Source of the DNA: JAUMBM01 sp964441755
Lineage (GTDB): Bacteria; Bacteroidota; Bacteroidia; Chitinophagales; Saprospiraceae
DNA: 64,000 bases
Direction: 5' to 3'
Assembly: GCA_964441755.1 (NCBI GenBank)
Contig: CAYTVG010000001.1
Span: forward strand, 372,001-436,000
The notes under the pieces were generated by a model. That model searched no databases, was not told where the DNA came from, and worked only from the letters and a program-made list of their open reading frames with translations. Below are positions 24,856 to 33,944 of this stretch, in pieces (the first letter of the stretch is position 1; every line of letters begins with the position of its first letter). Both the position numbers and the translations under genes were made by a program.

Positions 24856-24900
24856 CTGTCCCTCTTCGGTTGGTTGCCGGAGCGTAAAACATTGATGGCT

Positions 24901-25872
24901 ATGGTATTTCTGGAATTCGAAAAGCCGCTGGAAAAGCTCTATGAGCAATTGGAGAAAATCAAGCAGGTGGGAGAAGAAGGAGATGTGGATGTCTCGGAGA
25001 TGATCAGAGAGCTGGATCAGAAGATCAAGAATACCCGAAAGGATATTTATACCAACCTGACTGGCTGGCAGAAAGTGCAGCTTTCGCGCCATCCGGAGCG
25101 TCCCTACACACTTTATTACGTTGGCCAGATGTGTAAGAAGTTTGTAGAGCTGCATGGCGATCGTTCTTTTAAGGACGATAAGGCGATCGTCGGAGGGCTT
25201 GCCAATATCGACGGGCAGAGCGTAGTCATTATAGGCCATCAGAAAGGGATTAATACCAAGATGCGGCAGTACCGCAATTTCGGTATGGCCAATCCTGAGG
25301 GATATCGGAAGGCGCTGCGGCTGATGAAAATGGCTGAACGCTTTAATTTTCCTGTTGTTACGCTGATCGATACGCCTGGTGCCTATCCGGGGCTTGAAGC
25401 TGAGGAGCGCGGACAAGCGGAAGCTATTGCCCGCAATTTGTTTGAGATGGCGCAGCTTCGCGTGCCCATCGTATGCGTGGTAATCGGTGAGGGTGCTTCA
25501 GGCGGTGCCATTGGTATTGGTTTGGGTGACCGTGTATACATGATGGAAAATACCTGGTATTCGGTGATTTCACCTGAATCCTGTTCGTCGATTCTATGGC
25601 ATAGCTGGGACTACAAAGAGCAGGCAGCGGAGGCGCTGAAGCTCACACCGGATCACATGTATGAGTTTGGGCTTATCGACGGCATCATCAAAGAGCCGCT
25701 CGGTGGTGCGCATGCAGCACCCGAAGAAGCAGCTAAGTTGTTGAAGAAGCAGATCAAAAAGGCATTGTCCGAAATTCAGGATATGTCCCCTGAAGAGCGT
25801 ATTGAGCAGCGAATTAATAAATATGCCAACATGGGTGTCGTTAGTTCTGTAGACAACTCAACTGAAAAGTAA
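24901..25872 (+). CDS. accA: acetyl-CoA carboxylase carboxyltransferase subunit alpha
   Basis: 323 residues from MVFLEFEKPLEKLYEQL, the usual AccA start; an ATG two codons earlier (24895) is equally possible. AccA with AccD transfers carboxyl from biotin to acetyl-CoA, giving malonyl-CoA for fatty acid synthesis. Diagnostic blocks are GWQKVQLSRHPERPYTLYY, ELHGDRSFKDDKAIVGGLA, LIDTPGAYPGLEAEERGQA and IGEGASGGAIGIGLGDRV (oxyanion glycines). Length fits the family. Cytosolic; accD is not in the window. The next gene starts 22 bp downstream. Confidence 0.96.
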   Translation: MVFLEFEKPLEKLYEQLEKIKQVGEEGDVDVSEMIRELDQKIKNTRKDIYTNLTGWQKVQLSRHPERPYTLYYVGQMCKKFVELHGDRSFKDDKAIVGGLANIDGQSVVIIGHQKGINTKMRQYRNFGMANPEGYRKALRLMKMAERFNFPVVTLIDTPGAYPGLEAEERGQAEAIARNLFEMAQLRVPIVCVVIGEGASGGAIGIGLGDRVYMMENTWYSVISPESCSSILWHSWDYKEQAAEALKLTPDHMYEFGLIDGIIKEPLGGAHAAPEEAAKLLKKQIKKALSEIQDMSPEERIEQRINKYANMGVVSSVDNSTEK

Positions 25873-25894
25873 GACGGCGACAGCCGGCCAATCT

Positions 25895-26443
25895 ATGCAA
25901 CTACTGGAATATATTCGGCAAAGCGTTTATGCGCGTACGTTGCGCAAACGCCAGGCGGCTGTCAGCCGTCAGCCTGCGACGGCTGAGTTGCGCTTTGCAA
26001 CAGCCGTCACCGTGGGCTTGTTTTTCCATTTGCCGGATGAAAAAACGGCCCTGGATTTCGCTGAACGCCTTGGGCGTGATGGCAAAAAGGTCACACTCTT
26101 AGCCTGGCAGCCCGACGAAAAAGCAGTACCGTCTGACTATCCTTTTCCCGTTTTCGGACCCAAGGAAGTTGATTGGTATACACGTCCTAAGAGTGAGCAA
26201 GTACTGCAATTTATGGATCAGCCCTTTGATCTGTTGTTTTTTCTCAATACCCAGTCCGATCGCCTGTCTGATTTCATCACCGTAGGCAGCAGAGCTTCCT
26301 GTAAGCTGGGGCCGCTGTCGGAGCACCCGGCAGCCTACGATCTCATGATAGACGTTGCTCCCGGTTCTGAGCTGCGCGCTTTTATCCAACAGATCATGGC
26401 AATACTGGAAAAAACCAATGTTCAATACCACCAACTCAGTTGA
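25895..26443 (+). CDS. DUF6913-like protein overlapping dapA
   Basis: 182 residues, no signal or membrane segment. Basic N-terminus (RKRQAAVSRQ), then an alternating strand/helix core (GLFFHLPDEKTALDFAERL, VTLLAWQPDEK, FDLLFFLNTQSDRLSDFI), and FITVGSRASCKLGPLS. It resembles the Bacteroidota-restricted DUF6913 proteins commonly encoded just before dapA. Its end overlaps the dapA start by 26 nt, so the two are co-translated. Function unknown; a link to lysine/peptidoglycan precursor synthesis is only by context. Confidence 0.65.
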   Translation: MQLLEYIRQSVYARTLRKRQAAVSRQPATAELRFATAVTVGLFFHLPDEKTALDFAERLGRDGKKVTLLAWQPDEKAVPSDYPFPVFGPKEVDWYTRPKSEQVLQFMDQPFDLLFFLNTQSDRLSDFITVGSRASCKLGPLSEHPAAYDLMIDVAPGSELRAFIQQIMAILEKTNVQYHQLS

Positions 26444-27314
26444 TTTCAGCGGCGCCGGGGTGGCGCTGGTAACACCTTTTTCACAAGGCAGGGTTGATTT
26501 TCAGGCGCTGGAATTGCTCATTGAGCATGTAATCAAAGGCGGGATTGATTATCTTGTCTGTCTTGGTACTACGGGGGAGGCTAGCTCGCTAAGTGCTGTT
26601 GAGTGCCGACAGGCGCTCCGCTTTACGGTTGGGGCTGCTGCCGGGCGTATACCGGTAGTGGCGGGTTTTTTTGGCGGCAACAACACCGCACAGTTGGTAG
26701 AAATGGTGGGTGCTTATGATTTTGATGGCGTAGCAGCTATTATGTCCAGCAGCCCTGCCTACAATCGGCCTACACAGGAGGGACTCTTTCAGCACTATAT
26801 GGCGCTGCAGGCGGCTTCTCCCCTGCCGGTCATTATCTACAATGTGCCTAGCCGCACGGCTTCCAATGTGGAGGCCGATACCGTACTTCGGCTGGCGGAG
26901 GCCAGCAATAAATTCGTAGCAGTCAAAGAAGCCAGCGGTAACTTGTCGCAGGTCATGCGACTACTTAAGTATCGCCCTGACCACCTCCGGGTGCTGTCGG
27001 GGGATGATCTGTTGACGTTGCCTATCATGGCGTGCGGGGGCGATGGTGCCATTAGTGTTATTGCCAATGCATTGCCTGCTGCTTTTTCGGGTATGGTGCA
27101 TGCCGTCAGGCAAGGCAACCTGCCATTGGCGCAGGAACTCAATGCCAGTATGCTGGATGTACATCCATGGCTTTATACAGAGGGAAATCCCGCAGGTGTC
27201 AAGGGGGCACTTTCTCTGTTGGGGTTGTGTAGCACTGAGTTGCGTCTGCCTTTGACGCCGCTTTCGGAGAAATCAATGACAGGGCTGCGGAAGGCGATGC
27301 AGGCCTGGCTGTAG
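26418..27314 (+). CDS. dapA: 4-hydroxy-tetrahydrodipicolinate synthase
   Basis: 298 residues from the ATG at 26418 (MFNTTNSVDF), which matches family length; the longer ORF runs further into the upstream gene. It condenses pyruvate with aspartate semialdehyde, the first step to diaminopimelate and lysine. Visible features: GTTGEASSLS (50-59), catalytic triad partner Y115 (SSPAYNRPT), proton-relay Tyr141 in IIYNVPSRT with substrate Arg147 (from PSRT), and Schiff-base Lys170 in VAVKEASGN. Cytosolic tetramer by family. Confidence 0.95.
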   Translation: MFNTTNSVDFSGAGVALVTPFSQGRVDFQALELLIEHVIKGGIDYLVCLGTTGEASSLSAVECRQALRFTVGAAAGRIPVVAGFFGGNNTAQLVEMVGAYDFDGVAAIMSSSPAYNRPTQEGLFQHYMALQAASPLPVIIYNVPSRTASNVEADTVLRLAEASNKFVAVKEASGNLSQVMRLLKYRPDHLRVLSGDDLLTLPIMACGGDGAISVIANALPAAFSGMVHAVRQGNLPLAQELNASMLDVHPWLYTEGNPAGVKGALSLLGLCSTELRLPLTPLSEKSMTGLRKAMQAWL

Positions 27315-27431
27315 CAGCCCACATCAAAAGGTAGGGGGTGATAAAAATCAGGCCTACAATTGGCTGCCTTCCTTAACCAATTGGTATCCCGGGGTGTTGT
27401 ATGAAGGATTTTTCATCTAATTTGAAGCCAA

Positions 27432-28076
27432 ATGGAATACATTTCTATGTCTGTGTGGAATCAGGCGTTTACCTACCCTGCTTACCGTGAGCTGTTGGAT
27501 AGCCTGTTGGCTGAGGGCAAAACTACCGGTGACAACCATGCTGCTGATATGCTGGAGTATGCGCGTATGAATATTGTGCGCATGAACCGGCTCGATAAGA
27601 CTGTCAGGATAACGGATGATATGCGGCGCTCATTAGAGACATACGCCAGGCCATTGCGTTGGCTGACTATTACTGAGGGTTGGTGTGGAGATGCTGCGCA
27701 GATTATTCCGGTAATTGATCAACTGGCTGCTGTCGCTCCTGCCATAGAGCATCGATTGATTTTGCGCGATGAGCACCCTGAGGTGATGGATGCCTTTCTA
27801 ACTAATGGCGGCAGAGCCATCCCTATAACCATTGTCATGGATGCCTCAACCAATGAAGTGCTTGCACACTGGGGGCCGCGACCTGCAGGAGCACAGGCAA
27901 TCATGAACGAGGCTAAGCCCCGCATGCTGGCGGCACAGACGAAAGAGGAAAGCGATCATATCTTTCACGAAGCCAAGGTGGATCTGCAAAAGTGGTATGC
28001 CGCCGATAAAGGGCGCAGCATACAGGAAAATATGATGGCCATTTTGGTGCAACTATATGTCACAGAGAAGGTGTAA
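27432..28076 (+). CDS. thioredoxin-like protein with WCGD active site
   Basis: 214 residues. The thioredoxin-fold core has ITEGWCGDAAQIIPVI where a CxxC would stand, so only the first Cys is kept, and a cis-Pro loop GGRAIPITIVMD. It matches the thioredoxin-like family (Thioredoxin_9, PF14595), widespread in Bacteroidota and Firmicutes. With one Cys it cannot act as a classic disulfide reductase; redox sensing or a structural role is possible. No signal peptide, so cytosolic. The N-terminus could begin at MSVWNQAF (27447). Confidence 0.85.
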   Translation: MEYISMSVWNQAFTYPAYRELLDSLLAEGKTTGDNHAADMLEYARMNIVRMNRLDKTVRITDDMRRSLETYARPLRWLTITEGWCGDAAQIIPVIDQLAAVAPAIEHRLILRDEHPEVMDAFLTNGGRAIPITIVMDASTNEVLAHWGPRPAGAQAIMNEAKPRMLAAQTKEESDHIFHEAKVDLQKWYAADKGRSIQENMMAILVQLYVTEKV

Positions 28077-28092
28077 ACTACCTAGTTTATAG

Positions 28093-28593
28093 CTATACCA
28101 CATCCTTTCGGTCCAAGATGGTAAAAGTAAAGGCGTATTCATTTTTTTCATTGGCGGGAAAAGAGCCGGACTCGACGATGGTCCACGCTTCGGGGTCGAT
28201 AGCCGGAAAGTGCACACTGCCATCAGGCGTACAGTCGACCTCGGTCAGGTAGATTCTATCCCAGTAAGACATGCTCTGCTGGTAGATTTCTCCCCCGCCA
28301 ATGATAAATGCTTCTGTCTCATGGGCCTCCCATGCGATCTCAAGGGCCTGCTCCAGCGAGTGTGCCGTAAGCACATCCTTAGCCGTGAAAAACACATCTC
28401 GCGTCACAACAATATTTACCCGATTGGGCAGCGGGCGTCCGATACTGTCGTATGTCTTTCGACCCATGATGATATGGTGACCCGTAGTGATTTTTTTAAA
28501 AAGCTTTAGATCATCAGACAATCGCCAGGGAATATCATAGCCATCGCCAATGACACCATTGCGGGCAACGGCAACAACAGCCGACACTCGCAT
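28093..28593 (-). CDS. folA: dihydrofolate reductase
   Basis: 166 residues from the ATG at 28593 (MRVSAVVAVARNGVIG), the usual DHFR length; ATGs at 28644 and 28671 would add 17 or 26 unsupported residues. It reduces dihydrofolate with NADPH for thymidylate and one-carbon metabolism. Seen: substrate loop IPWRLSDDLKLFKKIT with the acid D27/28, cofactor loop GHHIIMGRKTYDSIG and FIIGGGEIYQQ. The end converges on the thioredoxin gene with only 16 bp between stops and no clear hairpin. Confidence 0.94.
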   Translation of the reverse strand: MRVSAVVAVARNGVIGDGYDIPWRLSDDLKLFKKITTGHHIIMGRKTYDSIGRPLPNRVNIVVTRDVFFTAKDVLTAHSLEQALEIAWEAHETEAFIIGGGEIYQQSMSYWDRIYLTEVDCTPDGSVHFPAIDPEAWTIVESGSFPANEKNEYAFTFTILDRKDVV

Positions 28594-28823
28594 CAAGTGA
28601 TTTTCATCCTGTAGCTGTGCATTTGTGTCAGGTGAAGCGTGCATATTGATTTCATTGAGTAAAAAAAGCAATTCAATAGTGTAGTTGTTATTTTCTCAGG
28701 GCGCTTCCGTTGCATATTTTTGGCCTTTGTCCGGTGAGTTGGCGTTGGCTATGCTCCAGGGAGCGTGTCAAGATGCGCAATCTACCTGATTTTTGGCCTA
28801 CGGCAAAAATATAAAAGAAAGGA

Positions 28824-30704
28824 TTAAGGCTTTTGGCGCAGCAGGTCAGCAGCCAGCATGCGTTCTTCCAGCCATATTCTCTCCGGCAGGATGCTGCCGC
28901 GAATGTATTTTTCTATCATAAGGCTGGCAATAGGAGCTGCATAAGTTCCTCCCCAGCCGCCATTTTCGATGTATACGGCGATGGCAATCTTAGGATTTTC
29001 CCGCGGGGCAAAGGCAAAGAATATAGAGTGATCCTTAGCATTCCGCTGGTTATTTTCGGCAGTTCCCGTCTTTCCGCAGATAGGAATATCCCAGATGAAA
29101 GCAGAGCGGGCGGTACCCGCAGTTACCACTTTTTCCATACCATTGATAACAGGGATGAAATGGCGGGTATCAACACCAGTTTCTCTTCGTTCCAGAGACA
29201 GAGGACTGTTGATGAACTTTCCGGACTGATCGCGCATGCGGCGCACCAGGTGTGGGGTAATAAAATACCCCTTATTGCCTATGATAGCCGCCAGATTGGC
29301 CATCTGTACGTTGGTCATGAGAAGTTCTCCCTGCCCGATGCCCAAAGAGCGTATCCAGACAGATTTCCAGCCGACTTCATTGCGAAACTTACGGTCGTAG
29401 TAGTCCACCGTCGGAAAGTGTCCGGCCTTTTCGGAGGGGATATCAATTCCCAGTGGTGCACCAATGCCAAAGCGTTCGAGATAGGTATTGAACGTATTGA
29501 GTCCTTTGCGAGGTGTTCGTTCATCGTATTGATCAACGAGCTCGCGGAAGGCTGTTACGAAGTAAGCATTACAAGAAAACTGTATGGCTGTTTCTACATT
29601 GCTGCAATAGGGGTGTGCGTGGCAGCCTGTAAGGCGCTGGCCACCCAGGTAGTAGGCTCCTCCGCAGGAAATACCACGGTTGGGGCGGAGCGTGCCCTCT
29701 TGCATGCCAATGAGCGCCACAAAGGGCTTGAACAGGGACCCTGGTGGATATTGAGCGATTACAGAACGATTGAGGAGGGGTAGCAAAGAGTCGGTTGCCA
29801 GCGCGGCGAAAGCCTTACCTCGCTGCTGCCCCACAACCAGCTGGCGGGGGTCATAGCCCGGTGTTGAGACCATTGCCAGGATTTCACCCGTAGCCGGTTC
29901 AATGGCAACGATACTGCCTGCCTTGTTGGCCATCAACTTTTCGCCGTAGGCCTGCAGATCAATATCAAGGGTTGTATACAAATCGTAGCCCGATGTGGGG
30001 TCGAGATCCCTGTTGCCGTCTTCGAGACTGCCAATACTGCGGCCCAGGTTGTCTTTAAGAACATAACGAACGCCCTTTTTCCCTCTGAGAAAATATTCAT
30101 AAGATTTCTCCAGCCCTGCCGCTCCGATGTAATCGCCCGGATCATAGATGCCTGTTGAGTCGTTTATAATCCGGTTGTTTACTTCCCCAATATAACCCAG
30201 CATGTGAGGGGCATGTGCGTATCGATAGCTTCTTGCACTGCGCAATTGCAGTGCGAAACCAGGGAACTGAAACAGGTGCTCCTGGAAAGCCGCCAGTTGG
30301 GCAGGCGTGATTTTACTTAGAAAAACATAAGGTATAGACTTGGCATAACGACCGCTGCTCCAGTCTCGTTCGATATTCTTTTTAAAATATTCAACAGAAA
30401 TACCGAGTAACCGACAGAAGCGCAGGGTGTCAAACTGAGCACTGTTTTTTTCAAACTGTCGGTAGGTGACGGTTAGGTCATAGAGCGGAGTATTGACAAC
30501 CAGCAGCCGATTTTTGCGGTCAAAAAACAGTCCGCGGGCGGGGTATTCAGTGATCCTGCTCATACCCGCCGTTTTGGCTCGTTGTTGCAGGGAGTCGTCG
30601 AATACTTGCAGGCGCAATAACCAGCCGATGAGCAGGAGTGCAATCAGCACAAAACTCAGGCGTATGGTAAAACTGCGATTTTGGTATATATCGGCTACCG
30701 GCAT
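28824..30704 (-). CDS. mrdA: penicillin-binding protein 2 (cell elongation transpeptidase)
   Basis: 626 residues from the ATG at 30704 (MPVADIYQNRSF), which clears the mreD stop by 31 bp. One N-terminal membrane anchor (about 14-31) precedes the pedestal domain (ARGLFFDRKNRLL) and the transpeptidase domain with S323-x-x-K326 (PPGSLFKPF), S377CN379 and K545TG (CGKTGTAE). PBP2 crosslinks peptidoglycan in the elongasome with RodA and MreBCD. It is the last gene of the mreB-mreC-mreD-mrdA run; rodA does not follow here. The DHFR gene upstream on the same strand end begins 230 bp away. Confidence 0.95.
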   Translation of the reverse strand: MPVADIYQNRSFTIRLSFVLIALLLIGWLLRLQVFDDSLQQRAKTAGMSRITEYPARGLFFDRKNRLLVVNTPLYDLTVTYRQFEKNSAQFDTLRFCRLLGISVEYFKKNIERDWSSGRYAKSIPYVFLSKITPAQLAAFQEHLFQFPGFALQLRSARSYRYAHAPHMLGYIGEVNNRIINDSTGIYDPGDYIGAAGLEKSYEYFLRGKKGVRYVLKDNLGRSIGSLEDGNRDLDPTSGYDLYTTLDIDLQAYGEKLMANKAGSIVAIEPATGEILAMVSTPGYDPRQLVVGQQRGKAFAALATDSLLPLLNRSVIAQYPPGSLFKPFVALIGMQEGTLRPNRGISCGGAYYLGGQRLTGCHAHPYCSNVETAIQFSCNAYFVTAFRELVDQYDERTPRKGLNTFNTYLERFGIGAPLGIDIPSEKAGHFPTVDYYDRKFRNEVGWKSVWIRSLGIGQGELLMTNVQMANLAAIIGNKGYFITPHLVRRMRDQSGKFINSPLSLERRETGVDTRHFIPVINGMEKVVTAGTARSAFIWDIPICGKTGTAENNQRNAKDHSIFFAFAPRENPKIAIAVYIENGGWGGTYAAPIASLMIEKYIRGSILPERIWLEERMLAADLLRQKP

Positions 30705-30735
30705 TTGATCTGAGAAGATTTGAGCTGTAAAGGAC

Positions 30736-31257
30736 TCACGATTTGGGATTGAAAGGATAGACCAGCATAAGCAGGAAGAGCATAGATCCCAGCCAACTGA
30801 CCACTGTTTTGCCAATTATCTGCACAATATAAACAAAAGTAAAGGCTTCGACGGCAAAATAGGTGAATAAATGGAATGCCATGAAAATCGCACTGTACTG
30901 AAAAAACCATGCATCTCCCAAATAGGCTTTGGTAGGGCTTTGGGTATAATTATACCCCTCGCGTGGCTGGATGATGCGCAAAACCAACGGGCGCAACCAG
31001 GCACTGAAAGCAGCGGCAGCAGCATTAATACCCAGGGTTTCGTAGAAAATATCGACGGAAAGGCCCAGTAAAAAAGAGAGCAGAATGACCAGGCTGGGAG
31101 CAGTGCGCAACGGAAGTAACAAGATAAAGAGAGGGTACAACTGTATATGAAGGTAGTTGACCCCACCCATTTGCCAGTCAATGAAACGAAGTATGAAGAT
31201 CTGGGCGGCTCCGAGCAGCAGAAAGCGAAGAATATTGTTGACAATCGTTCTGTTCAT
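30736..31257 (-). CDS. mreD: rod shape-determining protein MreD
   Basis: 173 residues, five or six membrane helices; NYLHIQLYPLFILLLPL and SFLLGLSVDIFYETLGINAAAAAFSAW (block GLSVDIFYETLGINA) are the Bacteroidota MreD pattern. MreD is an inner-membrane part of the elongasome that balances MreC. It is 12 bp downstream of mreC. Confidence 0.9.
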   Translation of the reverse strand: MNRTIVNNILRFLLLGAAQIFILRFIDWQMGGVNYLHIQLYPLFILLLPLRTAPSLVILLSFLLGLSVDIFYETLGINAAAAAFSAWLRPLVLRIIQPREGYNYTQSPTKAYLGDAWFFQYSAIFMAFHLFTYFAVEAFTFVYIVQIIGKTVVSWLGSMLFLLMLVYPFNPKS

Positions 31258-31269
31258 CGTCTTGGGAGC

Positions 31270-32097
31270 TTAGTCGGTTGACTGTTGTAGTCGGTTGAGG
31301 TCTTCTTTTTTGAGGTCTCTCACTACATACACATGCCTTACGGAATATAAGTTTTGGAACAGACGAACCCGCAGATCGTAGTTGTTATCGCCTGGTCGTA
31401 TACTGATGTGATCGACGGTACCAATAACGATGCCTGAAGGGAAAACATTAGAAAATCCGGTGGTCTCTACAGTATCACCCAGCTCAACAGAGGCAAATTC
31501 GGGGATGGCAGTGAGCTGCATATAGCGGCTGTCATCACCTTTCCAGACAAGGGATCCAAATGGATCTTTATTGCGTAAGCCTGCGCTGAGTAAAAAATCC
31601 TGATGCCAGGCAGACAGAACGCGGGCATTCTGCGCAGTTACATCAATAACGATGCCGACGACCCCCTGATCAGTGACTACGCCCTGATTTTTTTCTACTC
31701 CGTGAATGTACCCGCGATCGATAACGAAGGTGTTGCGCAATCCCTGAGGAGATTTGTTGATGATATTGGCTGACAGGAAAACAAAACGCTGCCGACGCAG
31801 GCTGTCCTGAAAGCTTTCTACAATCAGGCTGTCAGCATAGCCGGCCAGCGGCAGCTGGCCCATCAGACGTGCATTTTCCTGCTCCAGCCTGCTAATCTGC
31901 TCTTTGAGATGCAGATAACTGACTGTGGCGTCGTAGCGCTTATTGACCCTGTTGGCATACAGAGACCAAGTCTCAAGGGCAATAGCCTGTTGTGGACTGT
32001 TGAAGTTGATTATGAGGTAGAAGGCTATGCCCTCAAGCAGCATAAGCACAATGAAAGAAGCACCTCTCGACAACAACCATTGCAGCAGGCCATCCAT
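31270..32097 (-). CDS. mreC: rod shape-determining protein MreC
   Basis: 275 residues: N-terminal membrane anchor (about 14-32), a coiled coil (YLHLKEQISRLEQENARLMG), then the periplasmic double beta-barrel (NIINKSPQGLRNTFVIDRG, GVVGIVIDVTAQNARVLSA, VETTGFSNVFPSGIVIGTV). MreC scaffolds and activates PBP2/RodA. It lies 32 bp after mreB and 12 bp before mreD. Confidence 0.93.
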   Translation of the reverse strand: MDGLLQWLLSRGASFIVLMLLEGIAFYLIINFNSPQQAIALETWSLYANRVNKRYDATVSYLHLKEQISRLEQENARLMGQLPLAGYADSLIVESFQDSLRRQRFVFLSANIINKSPQGLRNTFVIDRGYIHGVEKNQGVVTDQGVVGIVIDVTAQNARVLSAWHQDFLLSAGLRNKDPFGSLVWKGDDSRYMQLTAIPEFASVELGDTVETTGFSNVFPSGIVIGTVDHISIRPGDNNYDLRVRLFQNLYSVRHVYVVRDLKKEDLNRLQQSTD

Positions 32098-32129
32098 AGT
32101 TCAGTTGATGTGTTTCCGACGACAGGCAC

Positions 32130-33164
32130 TTATACGCTGCGGCGGTCAATAAGAATGGAAGCGTATCGATCGGTATCGCTCAGGGCTTTACTGGTACCCC
32201 GGACAACGGCCCGCAGCGGATCATCTGCTACATGCACATTGAGCTTGGTACGCTGAGAAATGCGCTTGTCAAGCCCGCGCAGCAAAGCACCCCCTCCGGT
32301 GAGGTACAGCCCCGTACGGTATATGTCGCTGGCCAGCTCCGGCGGTGTTGCCTCGAGCGCACGCAGAATCGCCTCTTCGATAGAGGTGATTGACTCATCG
32401 AGTGAGTGCGCAATTTCCTGGTAAGAAACTTTGATCTGGCGCGGGATACCTGTCATCAGGTCGCGGCCGTGAACAGCATAATCTTCGGGCGGACTGTCAA
32501 GCTCATGCAAAGCGGAGCCGACGTGGATCTTGATTTGCTCTGCTGTGCGCTCGCCAATCAAGATGTTGTGCTGGCGTTTCATGTAGGCCGTGATGTCTGC
32601 AGTGAGTTCATCTCCGGCGATACGGATAGACTGATCGGTGACGATGCCCGACAAGGCAATAACAGCAATTTCTGTTGTGCCGCCACCAATATCGATGATC
32701 ATGTTACCGATAGGCTCTTCCACATCCAGGCCAATACCAAGAGCAGCCGCCATAGGCTCATAAATCAGGTAGGTTTCCTTGGAGTCTACATGATCGGCCG
32801 AGTCAAAAACAGCCCGTTTTTCTACTTCTGTAATACCTGAAGGAATACAAATCACCATTTTCATGTGATTGAAAAAGCGTCGGCGGTGGCCGATCATCTT
32901 GATCATTCCTTCAATCATATTTTCAGCCGCCTGAAAGTCGGCAATCACACCGTCCTTTAGCGGGCGTATGGTCTTAATATCTTCGTGGGTTTTCTCATGC
33001 ATCTGCATGGCTTTGCGACCAACCGCGATGGTTTCCCCCGTGCGGCGATTGACCGCTACGATTGAGGGCTCGTCAACTACCACTTCTCCGTTTTGGATGA
33101 TGAGTGTATTGGCGGTACCCAGGTCAATTGCCAGTTCCTGCTTAAATAAGTTGAAGAATTTCAT
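32130..33164 (-). CDS. mreB: actin-like rod shape-determining protein MreB
   Basis: 344 residues. Phosphate-binding loop 1 is ELAIDLGTANTLIIQ, phosphate 2 is NMIIDIGGGTTEIAVI and the adenosine motif is LYLTGGGALLRGLDK; KTHEDIKTIRPLKDGVIADF is typical MreB. MreB filaments under the inner membrane orient the elongation machinery. It is the first gene of the four-gene cell-shape operon, so the cell is probably rod-like or filamentous. Its promoter lies in the 420-bp gap before tRNA-Val; I saw only an imperfect TACTTTG there (minus strand near 33300). Confidence 0.96.
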   Translation of the reverse strand: MKFFNLFKQELAIDLGTANTLIIQNGEVVVDEPSIVAVNRRTGETIAVGRKAMQMHEKTHEDIKTIRPLKDGVIADFQAAENMIEGMIKMIGHRRRFFNHMKMVICIPSGITEVEKRAVFDSADHVDSKETYLIYEPMAAALGIGLDVEEPIGNMIIDIGGGTTEIAVIALSGIVTDQSIRIAGDELTADITAYMKRQHNILIGERTAEQIKIHVGSALHELDSPPEDYAVHGRDLMTGIPRQIKVSYQEIAHSLDESITSIEEAILRALEATPPELASDIYRTGLYLTGGGALLRGLDKRISQRTKLNVHVADDPLRAVVRGTSKALSDTDRYASILIDRRSV

Positions 33165-33505
33165 TCAGTATTTTCCTGTCTTTTAGGAAAGGTTTGATTA
33201 TTGTAGTGCAGACCGTAGATAGAACATGTAACAGACACGGAAAAATTATTCCACCGGTGCTGACAAAGTCCAATGCTCACATTTTACGCAAACACGCTGC
33301 AAAGTACGGCTTTTTTTGGGTAAAAATAAAGTGACTTTCAATTAATTCTTTTGTCAAATACTATCCTCGGGATGTCCTTGTAGTATTTTGTTAACCAATT
33401 GAAGATGCGGAAAATATTGCTGCCGGCAGCGGTATGATTTTTGGGCTTCGCTGCTGAAGTCAGCTGTTTTTTACAAAGCAGGGCGTAAAAAAAATGGTGA
33501 AAGTA

Positions 33506-33536
33506 TTGCGCAAACCAAATCCCCGCTTTATATTTG
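33506..33536 (+). promoter_or_regulatory. tRNA-Val promoter
   Basis: TTG (33506-33508), exactly 20 nt, TATATTTG (33529-33536), 47 nt before the tRNA. It sits in the 419-bp stretch between mreB and the tRNA (33165-33583), which otherwise holds only the mreB leader and no ORF. Confidence 0.75.
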
Positions 33537-33583
33537 CAGTCGCTAAGCAACAAAGACAAAACGATGTCAGTTGTCAGCTAAAA

Positions 33584-33658
33584 GGGTGATTAGCTCAGTC
33601 GGTTCAGAGCACCTGCCTTACAAGCAGGGGGTCGTAGGTTCGAATCCTACATTACCCA
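33584..33658 (+). tRNA. tRNA-Val (TAC)
   Basis: 75 nt. Acceptor GGGTGAT / ATTACCC (one G-T pair), D-arm GCTCAGTCGGTTCAGAGC, anticodon stem CCTGC / GCAGG with loop CTTACAA (anticodon TAC), T-arm GTAGGTTCGAATCCTAC, discriminator A. CCA is not encoded. Confidence 0.96.
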
Positions 33659-33663
33659 CTAAG

Positions 33664-33696
33664 AAAGCCGGAAAGTCTTTGACTTTCCGGCTTTTT
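33664..33696 (+). terminator. tRNA-Val terminator
   Basis: AAGCCGGAAAGTC / GACTTTCCGGCTT, 3-nt loop TTT, followed by Ts; starts 6 bp after the tRNA. Confidence 0.85.
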
Positions 33697-33780
33697 CCGT
33701 TTACACAGGCTGTGTTTTATTTTTCCCGGAAAAAACTGACATGGCTGTATTTTACCGCAAAGAGCGGAGGGAGGAGCACG

Positions 33781-33830
33781 AAAAAAGCCCGCGCATGATT
33801 TTTATGCAAAAATCACGCGCGGGCTTTTTT
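33781..33830. terminator. bidirectional long hairpin
   Basis: A-run, then GCCCGCGC and TGATTTTT pairing with AAAAATCA and GCGCGGGC across a 4-nt ATGC loop with one mismatch, then six Ts. A strong terminator for either strand; it touches a 42-bp palindrome. Confidence 0.75.
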
Positions 33831-33870
33831 CGTTGACCCTGGGCATCGATCGATGCCCAGGGTCAACGAA
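33829..33870. repeat. 42-bp perfect palindrome
   Basis: Bases 33829-33870 equal their own reverse complement: left half runs TTCGTTGACC.. to ..GCATCGA, right half mirrors it with no loop. It follows directly on the preceding hairpin and lies about 75 bp beyond the 3' end of the HD-PycTM gene. Confidence 0.8.
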
Positions 33871-33944
33871 TAGCTACTTCGTGTACCGGGTTTTCAAGCT
33901 GAAGATATCTGCAAACTGGCAAAGCAGCTATGAGGGGCTATGCT

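Noticed and set aside
24817..24894. Upstream start for accA
   Set aside because: The -7 box TAACTTTG at 24848-24855 lies inside this extension and AccA proteins begin near MVFLEFEKP.
28705..28815. Sixth copy of the dispersed repeat before PBP2's 3' end
   Set aside because: Short similarities to copy C (GGCTATGCT, TTTTTGGCC..CGGCAAAAAT) are present, but block order and length do not hold well enough.
28833..29783. 316-codon open frame on the plus strand
   Set aside because: Antisense to the PBP2 gene, which shows all transpeptidase motifs; no recognisable domain in the shadow frame.
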